Shown: one piece after another, positions 26,639 through 33,093 of the stretch
Position numbering within the stretch: position 1 is the first letter of the stretch
Layout of the letters: each line of letters opens with the position of its first letter
Assembly: GCA_903854195.1 (NCBI GenBank)
Contig: CAINVO010000040.1
Location: 1 to 33,176 of the forward strand
Length of the DNA stretch: 33,176 bases
Direction of reading: 5' to 3'
DNA from: an uncultured bacterium
GTDB lineage: Bacteria > Patescibacteriota > Minisyncoccia > Phycocordibacterales > CAINVO01
Position numbers and translations under genes: made by a program
The notes under the pieces: generated by a model
Told to the model about the DNA's origin: nothing
The model's database searches: none
The model's input: only the letters and a program-made list of their open reading frames with translations

Positions 26639-26923
26639 ATGTCAGGACTAAACATGTATGGGTACTCTCACGGGTATTCGTTGATCGGATTTCTTTCGAT
26701 TGTCTTTTTCTGTCTGATGTCGCTGGGTTTTCAATCATTGAGTTTCTGGTCTTGGCAACAAGATTATGAGGTTCTTGATGTGATGAATGAGAGGCCTTCA
26801 AGCTTCTCCTTTGTTACTGATGTCTTAAATCTTTTCCGTTTTAAACATTCAGGTTTCAATTTGGGACCAAAAATGTCGTCGACGACTAGAAGGATTCAAG
26901 AGGTCTATGACCATCCAACGTAG
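26639..26923 (+). CDS. Hypothetical small membrane protein, 94 aa
   Basis: I do not recognise this protein. It has one strong hydrophobic segment (LIGFLSIVFFCLMSLGF) after a Gly/Tyr-rich N-terminus, then an amphipathic region and a basic C-terminus (PKMSSTTRRIQEVYDHPT). A single-pass orientation with a cytoplasmic tail is plausible. TATATT occurs 20 bp upstream of the ATG. Competing ORFs in the same stretch (26557-26769 plus, 26589-26801 minus) are shorter and less protein-like. Codon choice (TCG, ACG, CTG, GTC) is less AT-biased than in rpoBC, as in the 25015-25404 gene. Confidence 0.45.
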   Translation: MSGLNMYGYSHGYSLIGFLSIVFFCLMSLGFQSLSFWSWQQDYEVLDVMNERPSSFSFVTDVLNLFRFKHSGFNLGPKMSSTTRRIQEVYDHPT

Positions 26924-27100
26924 AGGGGTAACTCCCAATACATCATTTATGCGGCTTCGCACCAAGCCACAACAACTGTTGGTGCATTAATATCTACCAA
27001 ACTCTAAACCGGAACCTGACGCTAGTTATAGGCGTTCTAAAAAAGGAGGGGATAGAAAAATAGGGGCAACGCATGCTGAATGCGTTGCCCCTTTTCATTT
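26924..27100 (+). ncRNA. Candidate structured RNA ending in an intrinsic terminator
   Basis: No convincing ORF fills this stretch, but it contains successive hairpins: TGCG-GCTT-CGCA; CACCAA...TTGGTG enclosing AACA/TGTT; ACGC...GCGT. A near-perfect anti-anti-SD string AAGGAGGGG (27043-27051) has no suitable start codon. It ends with GGGGCAACGCAT, loop GCTGA, ATGCGTTGCCCC, then TTTTCATTT (27063-27100). It could be a small RNA or the long 3' UTR of the 94-aa gene. No known RNA family is recognised. Confidence 0.35.
27063..27100 (+). terminator. Intrinsic terminator upstream of dnaX
   Basis: A 12-bp perfect GC-rich stem (GGGGCAACGCAT / ATGCGTTGCCCC) with a 5-nt loop, followed by TTTTCATTT. Confidence 0.9.
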
Positions 27101-27167
27101 GTCTATTTAGAATTCAGCCAAAGTTCTTTAGCCTAAATTGGCTATATTTTTATATTAATTTCCATTC

Positions 27168-27176
27168 TGGTATACT
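27168..27176 (+). promoter_or_regulatory. Extended -10 promoter of dnaX
   Basis: TGG-TATACT ends 6 bp before the ATG at 27183. The expected transcription start coincides with the A of ATG, so the mRNA should be leaderless. Confidence 0.6.
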
Positions 27177-27182
27177 TTCGAC

Positions 27183-28286
27183 ATGGCATCATCTAATACT
27201 CCAACTTCACAGCACTTATCTTTATATAGAAAATATCGACCTACAGTTTTTGATCAGGTTGTGGGGCAGGAACAAGTTGTTGAAGCTCTTAAGGGTGCAC
27301 TTCAAAATGGAGCTATTGCTCATGCATATCTTTTTTATGGTACACGTGGTACTGGAAAAACTTCTGTTGCTCGTATTTTTGCTGCAGCTCTCGGCACATC
27401 CTCAAATGATCTTTATGAAATAGATGCCGCATCAAATAACAGTGTCGATCAGATTCGTGATCTTAATGAGTCAATCAATACTGTTCCACTTCAGTCTAGA
27501 TATAAAGTATATATTTTGGATGAGGTACATATGCTTTCAAAAGCGGCTTTCAATGCGTTTTTGAAAACTCTTGAAGAACCTCCAAAACATGTTGTTTTTA
27601 TTCTAGCTACCACAGAGCTTGAGAAAGTTCCAGAAACGGTGATATCTAGATGTCAGGTTTTTACTTTTAAAAAACCAAACCGTACAGTTCTTCGTCAGGT
27701 GGTGGAGAGTACTGCAAAGAGTGAAGGGTTTGCTATTGATGGAGATGCTGCAGAGCTCGTGGCACTACTCGGCGATGGATCTTTCCGTGATACTCATGGA
27801 GTGCTACAAAAAGTTTTGTCAGGTGCAAAAAAAACAGTCAAACGCAAAGATGTTGAACGTTTAACGAATGCACCCAAAGGGGAATTGGTAAATGATCTGA
27901 TAAATTCAATTGCAATTGGAGATCTGAATAAGGCCCTTTTTGTTGTATTGGAAGCTTCTCGTGCAAACATTGATATTTCACTTTTTGTCACACTGATTAT
28001 TCAAAAGGTGCGTGCTTTTCTTTTATTAAAATACAGCCCATCTGCGGAGAGTTTTTTGAAAGAAGATTTTTCTTCGGAGGATTTTAATATGTTGAAAGAA
28101 TTGGTAAAAAAAGCAGGGGATCAGAGTGGCGCTTCTTCTGCGAACGCCTCGGGTATTAATTCCTTAGTTCTGTCTGAGCTTTTGTCTGTCTCAGCGGCTA
28201 TTTCTCGTTCTGTGGTGCCCCAAGCCCCACTTGAGCTTGCATTGATTCGGCTTATCGGGCAGAATATCAAAGCGACCGAAAAGTAG
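27183..28286 (+). CDS. dnaX: DNA polymerase III clamp-loader subunit (gamma/tau), zinc-less short form
   Basis: DnaX is the AAA+ ATPase of the clamp loader that places the sliding clamp on DNA. Present are LYRKYRPTVFDQVVGQE, Walker A FYGTRGTGKTS (51-61), IDAASNNSVDQIRDL, Walker B YILDEVHMLS, FNAFLKTLEEPP, sensor 1 FILATTE and the SRCQVF arginine-finger motif, then the helical collar. The four-cysteine zinc module that normally sits between Walker A and IDAAS is missing: ARIFAAALGTSSNDLYEIDAAS bridges directly. At 367 aa it corresponds to a gamma-like form without the tau C-terminal domains. Its leaderless-type promoter is given separately. Confidence 0.95.
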   Translation: MASSNTPTSQHLSLYRKYRPTVFDQVVGQEQVVEALKGALQNGAIAHAYLFYGTRGTGKTSVARIFAAALGTSSNDLYEIDAASNNSVDQIRDLNESINTVPLQSRYKVYILDEVHMLSKAAFNAFLKTLEEPPKHVVFILATTELEKVPETVISRCQVFTFKKPNRTVLRQVVESTAKSEGFAIDGDAAELVALLGDGSFRDTHGVLQKVLSGAKKTVKRKDVERLTNAPKGELVNDLINSIAIGDLNKALFVVLEASRANIDISLFVTLIIQKVRAFLLLKYSPSAESFLKEDFSSEDFNMLKELVKKAGDQSGASSANASGINSLVLSELLSVSAAISRSVVPQAPLELALIRLIGQNIKATEK

Positions 28287-28331
28287 GGTAAATACTGAAG
28301 GGTAAAAAGGGAAGTCGCAAATAAAATAAAT

Positions 28332-28402
28332 TGGGGGATCGTCTAATGGTAGGACAACAGATTTTGGTTCTGTTTATCGGGGTTCGAGTCCCTGTCCCCC
28401 AG
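28332..28402 (+). tRNA. tRNA-Gln (anticodon TTG)
   Basis: The cloverleaf is complete: acceptor TGGGGGA/TCCCCCA, D-arm with TAATGGTA, anticodon arm ACAGA-TTTTGGT-TCTGT giving anticodon TTG, and T-arm CGGGG-TTCGAGT-CCCTG. The discriminator base is G, as expected for Gln, and CCA is not encoded (GCAG follows). It lies 45 bp after dnaX and marks the edge of the accessory region. Confidence 0.97.
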
Positions 28403-28574
28403 CAGTCATCTGAGACCGACCGAGGTCTATATATCAACACTTTTTTGAGAGCAGAAGTTCGCACCAGTCATGGACACGAACTTTGTACAAGAGAGTGAAG
28501 AAATGTAGAATCTCGTTTGAATTATCACACGATACTATTCCGTAAATTGCATACCTGCTTAGAGCAGTATTCAG
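28403..28574 (+). other. Non-coding spacer with several small hairpins downstream of tRNA-Gln
   Basis: No convincing ORF is present. Visible inverted repeats are AGACC-GACCGA-GGTCT (28413-28428), which with the T6 run further on may end the tRNA transcript. The others are AAGTTCG...CGAACTT with inner CCA/TGG (28455-28483) and CTGCT-TAG-AGCAG (28555-28567). It could be a relic of an integration event or a small RNA. Confidence 0.4.
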
Positions 28575-28608
28575 AACTAAAAAGCACCCAATTGGGTACT
28601 TTTTAGTT
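28575..28608. terminator. Palindromic terminator before the accessory cassette
   Basis: AACTAAAAAG-C-ACCCAA / TTGGGT-A-CTTTTTAGTT forms a near-perfect 34-bp palindrome with A- and T-tracts at its ends. It insulates the cassette from upstream transcription. Confidence 0.8.
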
Positions 28609-28621
28609 TATAGTTCAAAAA

Positions 28622-28630
28622 TGGTAAAAT
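28622..28630 (+). promoter_or_regulatory. Extended -10 promoter of the first cassette gene
   Basis: TGG-TAAAAT ends 6 bp before the second of two adjacent ATG codons (28637), matching the spacing seen at dnaX and 29441. This favours the second ATG as the leaderless start. Confidence 0.55.
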
Positions 28631-28636
28631 TAAATG

Positions 28637-29404
28637 ATGGATTCATCTACAATAAATAAGATATCACAGCTTAAGATTGCTCTTGAAAAAGTAGATGGCT
28701 TTTCTGCTGAATTTGGTTTGCGGATTCAAAATATCGTTAATGAACACAAGACAAACGGTGGACATCTGGAATACGCTTATGTTGAGCATTTTCATAAAGA
28801 GATTGTTGGTCTCTCAAAGTTATTTCAGTATCTTTTAAAAGATGACTTTAATCAGAAGTATGTTTTCTTTGCTGTCAGAGCATCTTTTGAGGTCATTTTT
28901 TATCTTGAATATGTATTACGATTAGCTAAGGAAGACAGTAAAAAAGTACTCGAATTGCTTTCTCGGGATATGGCACAAATTGGATCGGCAATAGATGCTG
29001 CGATTCCACCCAAAGAAGAACATGATATGCACAAGACACTTAAAGCCGTTGGTGTTGTAAATAAAATTCTTAAAACAGATTTTGATTTAGCAAAAGTAAA
29101 ATCAAATACAAAAGTGTTTCCATCAATCAAAGATTTATGTGACAAAAGCTCGCTCAATCTTAAGGATCAAAGAGATTCGAGTATGTATCACATTTATGTT
29201 CTTTATAGTGAATCAAACCATCTTCGCTTGGGTAACCAGCACGCCATTACAGATGATGTGGATTTGTTAACTTGTTGGGCGTTGGAATACTTCTTAGAGA
29301 TTTACATAAAATTTTATCAACAACTCATAGATACAAAAATCTTTCCTGAAAAATACACTAGTGACTTAATGGCAATAAAGCAATCTATAGGTATGAGTTG
29401 GTAG
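28637..29404 (+). CDS. DUF5677-like helical protein (first cassette copy)
   Basis: This is a 255-aa, mostly helical soluble protein of unknown biochemical function. The pattern FFAVRASFEVIFYLEYVLRL and, about 100 residues on, MYHIYVLYSESNHLRL resembles DUF5677-type proteins, with R-x3-E in one helix and Y-x-x-Y-S-x-x-N/x-H in another. It shares this layout with the gene at 30729. RLGNQH would fit the loose R-x4-H signature of HEPN ribonucleases, but the partner gene lacks it, so I do not claim nuclease activity. The start at 28637 is chosen from the -10 spacing, and 28634 is the alternative. It is first of three same-strand genes (36 bp to the next). Confidence 0.7.
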   Translation: MDSSTINKISQLKIALEKVDGFSAEFGLRIQNIVNEHKTNGGHLEYAYVEHFHKEIVGLSKLFQYLLKDDFNQKYVFFAVRASFEVIFYLEYVLRLAKEDSKKVLELLSRDMAQIGSAIDAAIPPKEEHDMHKTLKAVGVVNKILKTDFDLAKVKSNTKVFPSIKDLCDKSSLNLKDQRDSSMYHIYVLYSESNHLRLGNQHAITDDVDLLTCWALEYFLEIYIKFYQQLIDTKIFPEKYTSDLMAIKQSIGMSW

Positions 29405-29425
29405 AGCGTTTATATAAGTTAAAAA

Positions 29426-29434
29426 TGTTAAAAT
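29426..29434 (+). promoter_or_regulatory. Extended -10 promoter of the PIN-like gene
   Basis: TGT-TAAAAT ends exactly 6 bp before the ATG at 29441, predicting a leaderless mRNA separate from the upstream gene. Confidence 0.55.
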
Positions 29435-29440
29435 GTATTT

Positions 29441-30724
29441 ATGTCTGGACCAGCACTAATATTTGATAAATCCGCGCTTCAAGGGTTAAGTGCAGATGAA
29501 TCCATGTGGCTTGAAAATTTCTATACTACAAATATAACCCCATTATTTTTTGTGGAGACTCTTGCTGATCTCGAAAAAGAAGTACGCTCTAAAAGAAAAC
29601 CAGAAGATATTGTCGGAGATATTGCTCACAAGACACCCGATATGGGATGTGTAAATACTCACCACAGAGATTTAATGGCTGGAGAATTAATGATGAAAGG
29701 AAAAATAAAAATGGATGGAAGACCTCTTCTTTCTGGAGGAAGAACTGTAGAGTTAGGGGGTAAATTAGGAGTGCTTTTTCAAGATGCTCCTGAGGTAGAA
29801 GCATCCAAACGCTGGGAAAAAAGGCAGTTTTTAGAAATAGAAAGAACCATTGCGAAAGGTTGGAGAGAAGAACTTTCTTTAATGGGGCAAGAAGATTTTA
29901 CATATTTTGAAAAACTTTTTGATGCGATGGGTAAACCAAAAACATTTAAAGAATTAAAAACTCAGATTGACTTAATGATTAATGAGAAAACAGGAGAAAC
30001 CCTTTTTGAATTTGGAATGACTCTTTTGGGTGTTATGCCTGAAACTAGAGCTAGGGTCATTGAGATTTGGAAGGCTTCTGGCTCTAAACCAATAAGAGAA
30101 TATGCTCCATATTTTACATTCGTATTTTCAATAGATTTATTTTTCTATGTTGGAACAGCTGGTAAACTTTTTAATCAGTTTCCACATGCCCAAACTCACA
30201 AAGTAGATATAGCTTATCTTTACTATCTTCCATTTTGTAAGATATTCACATCAAGCGATAAACTTCACATTACACTGGCTCCAATATTTATGGAGCCAGA
30301 TCAAACTTTTATCTCAGGATCTGATCTAAAAGCTGATTTTGCAAAACTTGATGCTCTTTATGATTTACTACCCGATGAAGTGAAAAATAGAGGCTCAGTG
30401 GTATTTGCACCATGTCCTCCTGATGATGTTTCATTTCTCACTACTCAAATGTGGGATAAATACATGGCAAAAGAATGGAGAAAAATAAAAGATCGCATGC
30501 GTAAATTTGATGGAACAGATAAAGTTAATCCAGAATTAGAACAGGCTCTTTTTGAAAAACTGAAAAAGTTCGCAAAGGAATCAAAAACAGTAAGTCCAGA
30601 TAAGCTTCCAGATTCCGACGAAGCTGATAGCATGATGACTAGACACATGGTTTCTATACAAAAAGGTAAATGGAAAAAGTTTCCACCTGAAGTAATAAAT
30701 AGTAATAAAAGGATCCTTGAATAA
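29441..30724 (+). CDS. Predicted PIN-like nuclease domain protein
   Basis: This 427-aa soluble protein has a PIN-like arrangement of acidic residues. Strand 1 ends in Asp9 (ALIFDKSAL) and a second strand is followed by Glu39 and Asp43 (FFVETLADLEKE). Far downstream, Asp256 heads a helix and Asp273 follows a strand (VDIAYLYYLPFCKIFTSSDKLH), the usual final PIN block D...vfvT-x-D. About 210 residues intervene, with a conserved-looking HKTPDMGCVNTHHRDL and a helical region. If active it would be a metal-dependent ribonuclease. The family call is from motif order only. It lies between two DUF5677-like genes; the next gene begins within or 4 bp after its stop. Confidence 0.65.
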   Translation: MSGPALIFDKSALQGLSADESMWLENFYTTNITPLFFVETLADLEKEVRSKRKPEDIVGDIAHKTPDMGCVNTHHRDLMAGELMMKGKIKMDGRPLLSGGRTVELGGKLGVLFQDAPEVEASKRWEKRQFLEIERTIAKGWREELSLMGQEDFTYFEKLFDAMGKPKTFKELKTQIDLMINEKTGETLFEFGMTLLGVMPETRARVIEIWKASGSKPIREYAPYFTFVFSIDLFFYVGTAGKLFNQFPHAQTHKVDIAYLYYLPFCKIFTSSDKLHITLAPIFMEPDQTFISGSDLKADFAKLDALYDLLPDEVKNRGSVVFAPCPPDDVSFLTTQMWDKYMAKEWRKIKDRMRKFDGTDKVNPELEQALFEKLKKFAKESKTVSPDKLPDSDEADSMMTRHMVSIQKGKWKKFPPEVINSNKRILE

Positions 30725-30728
30725 AATT

Positions 30729-31493
30729 ATGGAACAAAAATTGAAAAACATTATTGAAAAGACTTTGAAAGTTACGGATCCACTTGTTAATGTGGGAGCT
30801 CCTTCAGATTCTAAATTCATTAATGTAATTCTTGGTATATATAGGGTATCGTTTGGAACACTTAGAGATATTTATTATCTCTCTAGTAATGAAGATGTTG
30901 GTAGTAGTTCCTTGGCCTTAACTAGAAAAATTATTGAATACGGAATTACAGTTGAATACATGCTTTGGAAAGGAAAAGAAAAAATGGCTGAGCAATTTCA
31001 AAAGCACTTATATAAGGAAATCCATGAAGAGATTGAATTTTTAAAATTTATAGGACAAAATCCTGCAGATCAAAGTGGTGAACTAAAAATTGGAGTTGAA
31101 GACTCTGAAGAGAAATACAATAATCTTAATTCCGAAGCGAAAAGTAGAAATAGCTGGGCTGGAATATCAGTAGATAAAATGGTTGAAAAATTGCACGAAG
31201 CAAACCAGTTAAAAGATTTTGATTTTTCACGTATAAGCCAAGCGTATATATGGGGATGTCGTTTAAATCACGTAAGCCCTATGGTGGTTCAAAATTATAT
31301 GAGTCAAACAGAAGCTGTTGTAGCAAGTAGTTTTTATCTGCGACAAGCACTTATGATCGCAACTCTTTTTCATATCCGTCTAACGACAAGATATATAGAT
31401 GAAATTCGTTTAATTAAAGGTGTAGATGATCACAAAGATATAGCTGATGAAATATTATTAATTTGGGATGATATTAATGCTATAAAAGAGTAA
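30729..31493 (+). CDS. DUF5677-like helical protein (second cassette copy)
   Basis: This is a 254-aa helical protein. SSLALTRKIIEYGITVEYMLW followed by a long charged coiled region (MAEQFQKHLYKEIHEEIEFLK), then WAGISVDKMVEKL and YIWGCRLNHVSP, matches the DUF5677-like layout of the 28637 gene. The match here is more canonical, including the W-x-G-x-S motif and the Y...R/S-x-x-x-H motif. The ATG at 30729 is 4 bp after the PIN-like stop; the track's TTG at 30717 overlaps that stop. AAAAGGA sits upstream, so translation coupling is likely. Its 3' end overlaps the convergent recombinase gene by 14 bp, so no terminator fits between them. Confidence 0.7.
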   Translation: MEQKLKNIIEKTLKVTDPLVNVGAPSDSKFINVILGIYRVSFGTLRDIYYLSSNEDVGSSSLALTRKIIEYGITVEYMLWKGKEKMAEQFQKHLYKEIHEEIEFLKFIGQNPADQSGELKIGVEDSEEKYNNLNSEAKSRNSWAGISVDKMVEKLHEANQLKDFDFSRISQAYIWGCRLNHVSPMVVQNYMSQTEAVVASSFYLRQALMIATLFHIRLTTRYIDEIRLIKGVDDHKDIADEILLIWDDINAIKE

Positions 31494-32769
31494 TTTTCTT
31501 ATCTTTTAGGATTAACTTGCTTCTCAGGTGACTTAATAGTTCTCTTTTTTCATACATAGATTTTTTTCTCAGGATATGTTTTGCATAATTTCTGATGTCT
31601 ACTTCTTTAATCTTCACTTTCTCTTGAACTGCTCGTCCGAGTACTGATTCTTGAAATTCATTATGTGACTCTATTTCAGATTTAATTTTGTCTTTCATTC
31701 CTATCTCATCAAGTGAAACTGTATCGAGTATATTCGCTAGTTGTTCAATCAGCTCTTCCTCGCGTACATATCCACAAGGACAATTTTTGTCCTTGAATTT
31801 TGTACATCCGTAGTAAACATATCTATTTGTTGTACCATCTTTAAGTTTTTTAAATTTTTCATCTGCGGTGATTCCTGATTCGCACAACCCACATGTAATC
31901 ATTCTGGTGAAAGCGAACTCTTTATCTTGTGCTCGCACCGTATATTCATTAGTTATCTTATTTTGTACTTGGTTATATAAATCTTTTGTAATAATTGGCT
32001 CGTGTTTTCCTACATACCACAATCCACCTCCTTTTGGATATTCAAACTCTCCATAATAGAAAGTGCTTTTGAGGATGATATAAATATTACTTAGTGTTAA
32101 CGGTTTACCACTTTTTGTTTTGAATAGTATATCTTCCTTAAGCCATCTGAAGAGTTTTCGTCCAGACCAACCATCGTACGCAACTTTTTCAAACATCTGC
32201 TTGATTACACAAGCTCTTTGTTCGTCGAGAACTACTTCACATTTTCTTCTTCTGTCTGAATGGTTCAAGTACCCAGTTGGTGCTACTGATGGCCACAATC
32301 CCATTTCAACTCTTGCTCTCAAACCTCTCTTCACATTAACCATCTTGTTGTCGTTTTCAAGTTTGGCTTGTGACCCAAGAATCATCAGAAGGAATTTTTC
32401 ATTTGGGTTATTTGTAAACTTTTGTCCGTAAGTTCGTATTTCAATTAAGTGTTTTTGATCCATTAGATCTACTACACTTCCGAGATCACCTGCATTTCTT
32501 GATAGGCGATCTGGTGCCCATGTAAGTATTCCATTAAACTTTCCTTGTCTGATTTCATTGATAAGTTCGTTGTACACAGGTCTTTGACCAACCTCTTTAG
32601 AAGAGTGTGATTCACGCTTTATTTCTACTATTTCAAGCCCCTCACGTTCCGCTAGTGACTGCATTTCCTTCACTTGAGACTCTATCGAAAGAGCCTGTTT
32701 ATCCTCCTGTTCTGTTGATTTTCGGGCGTATAAACAGTACTTTATTTGTTCTTTTTCCATACACATCAT
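31480..32769 (-). CDS. Large serine site-specific recombinase
   Basis: This enzyme exchanges DNA strands through a serine-DNA intermediate, as in phage-type integrases and transposon resolvases. The catalytic domain has YCLYARKST with Ser18, then SIESQVKEM and TWAPDRLSRNAGDLG. A recombinase domain (GLWPSVAPTGYLNH) and a zinc ribbon (CGLCESGITADE...YYGCTK...CPCG) follow, with a coiled-coil-like C-terminus. The 429-aa length is within the range for large serine recombinases. The protein begins MMCMEKEQ, so 32760 is an alternative start. It is divergent from an XRE regulator, and a CTAG-rich inverted repeat lies 24 bp upstream. Matching attachment sites were not found by eye. Confidence 0.93.
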   Translation of the reverse strand: MMCMEKEQIKYCLYARKSTEQEDKQALSIESQVKEMQSLAEREGLEIVEIKRESHSSKEVGQRPVYNELINEIRQGKFNGILTWAPDRLSRNAGDLGSVVDLMDQKHLIEIRTYGQKFTNNPNEKFLLMILGSQAKLENDNKMVNVKRGLRARVEMGLWPSVAPTGYLNHSDRRRKCEVVLDEQRACVIKQMFEKVAYDGWSGRKLFRWLKEDILFKTKSGKPLTLSNIYIILKSTFYYGEFEYPKGGGLWYVGKHEPIITKDLYNQVQNKITNEYTVRAQDKEFAFTRMITCGLCESGITADEKFKKLKDGTTNRYVYYGCTKFKDKNCPCGYVREEELIEQLANILDTVSLDEIGMKDKIKSEIESHNEFQESVLGRAVQEKVKIKEVDIRNYAKHILRKKSMYEKRELLSHLRSKLILKDKKITLL

Positions 32770-32792
32770 TAATGACGCAATGCCCTGTATGA

Positions 32793-32810
32793 GTCTAGAG
32801 CGTCCTAGAC
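32793..32810. repeat. CTAG-containing inverted repeat upstream of the recombinase
   Basis: GTCTAG-AGCGTC-CTAGAC is a perfect 6-bp inverted repeat with a 6-bp centre, followed at once by a third CTAG. It lies in the recombinase-XRE intergenic region. It may be a recombinase binding or crossover site, or a regulator operator. Confidence 0.45.
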
Positions 32811-32847
32811 CCTAGTTTGTTGATAACTAATATATTTAAATACAACG

Positions 32848-32877
32848 TTTCAATATAATGTAACAAATGTTATATTG
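32848..32877 (+). promoter_or_regulatory. Promoter and palindromic operator of the XRE regulator
   Basis: The dyad CAATATAA...TTATATTG (32851-32877, 11-bp centre TGTAACAAATG) overlaps a TTTCAA (-35) and TATATT (-10) pair with a 17-bp spacer. The -10 ends 6 bp before the GTG start, so the mRNA should be leaderless. A dyad over the promoter of an XRE gene suggests autorepression and possibly control of the divergent recombinase. Confidence 0.55.
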
Positions 32878-32882
32878 ATATA

Positions 32883-33089
32883 GTGAAAAATGAGTCAGCA
32901 AAATTGGGTAAAAACATGAAGAAAATTCGAACTGAGAAAGGTATCTCTCAGGGTGATATTGCTCGTGCACTAGGGCTTGGGCGAGGATATATAAGTAATA
33001 TTGAAAATGGAAAAACAAATCCTACACTTTCAACAATTACTAATCTAGCAAAAGCTCTTGGAGTCTCAACTAACGAACTCCTAAAATAA
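32883..33089 (+). CDS. XRE-family HTH transcriptional regulator
   Basis: This 68-aa protein is a single Cro/C1-type helix-turn-helix: LGKNMKKIRTEKGISQGDIA, LGLGRGYISNIENGKTNPTL and ITNLAKALGVSTNELLK. Nothing beyond the DNA-binding domain is present, as in phage or toxin-antitoxin repressors. It starts with GTG 6 bp after TATATT and is divergent from the recombinase, with a symmetrical operator over its promoter. It probably represses its own transcription and perhaps the recombinase. Confidence 0.92.
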   Translation: MKNESAKLGKNMKKIRTEKGISQGDIARALGLGRGYISNIENGKTNPTLSTITNLAKALGVSTNELLK

Positions 33090-33093
33090 ATTT

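Noticed and set aside
26589-26801. 70-aa minus-strand ORF after dus
   Set aside because: It lacks a protein-like pattern and overlaps a better plus-strand membrane ORF; no promoter or terminator supports it.
27073-27423. 116-aa plus-strand ORF overlapping the start of dnaX, preceded by AAGGAGGGG
   Set aside because: The ATG lies within the terminator stem and the frame is a shadow of dnaX; SD spacing (over 20 nt) is too long.
28267-28464. 65-aa minus-strand ORF over tRNA-Gln (contains GTGTRTPINRT)
   Set aside because: It is the antisense translation of a tRNA gene, a common annotation artefact.
28637-29404. HEPN ribonuclease call from RLGNQH
   Set aside because: The R-x4-H match is loose, occurs after the helix where it would be expected, and is not shared by the related protein at 30729-31493.
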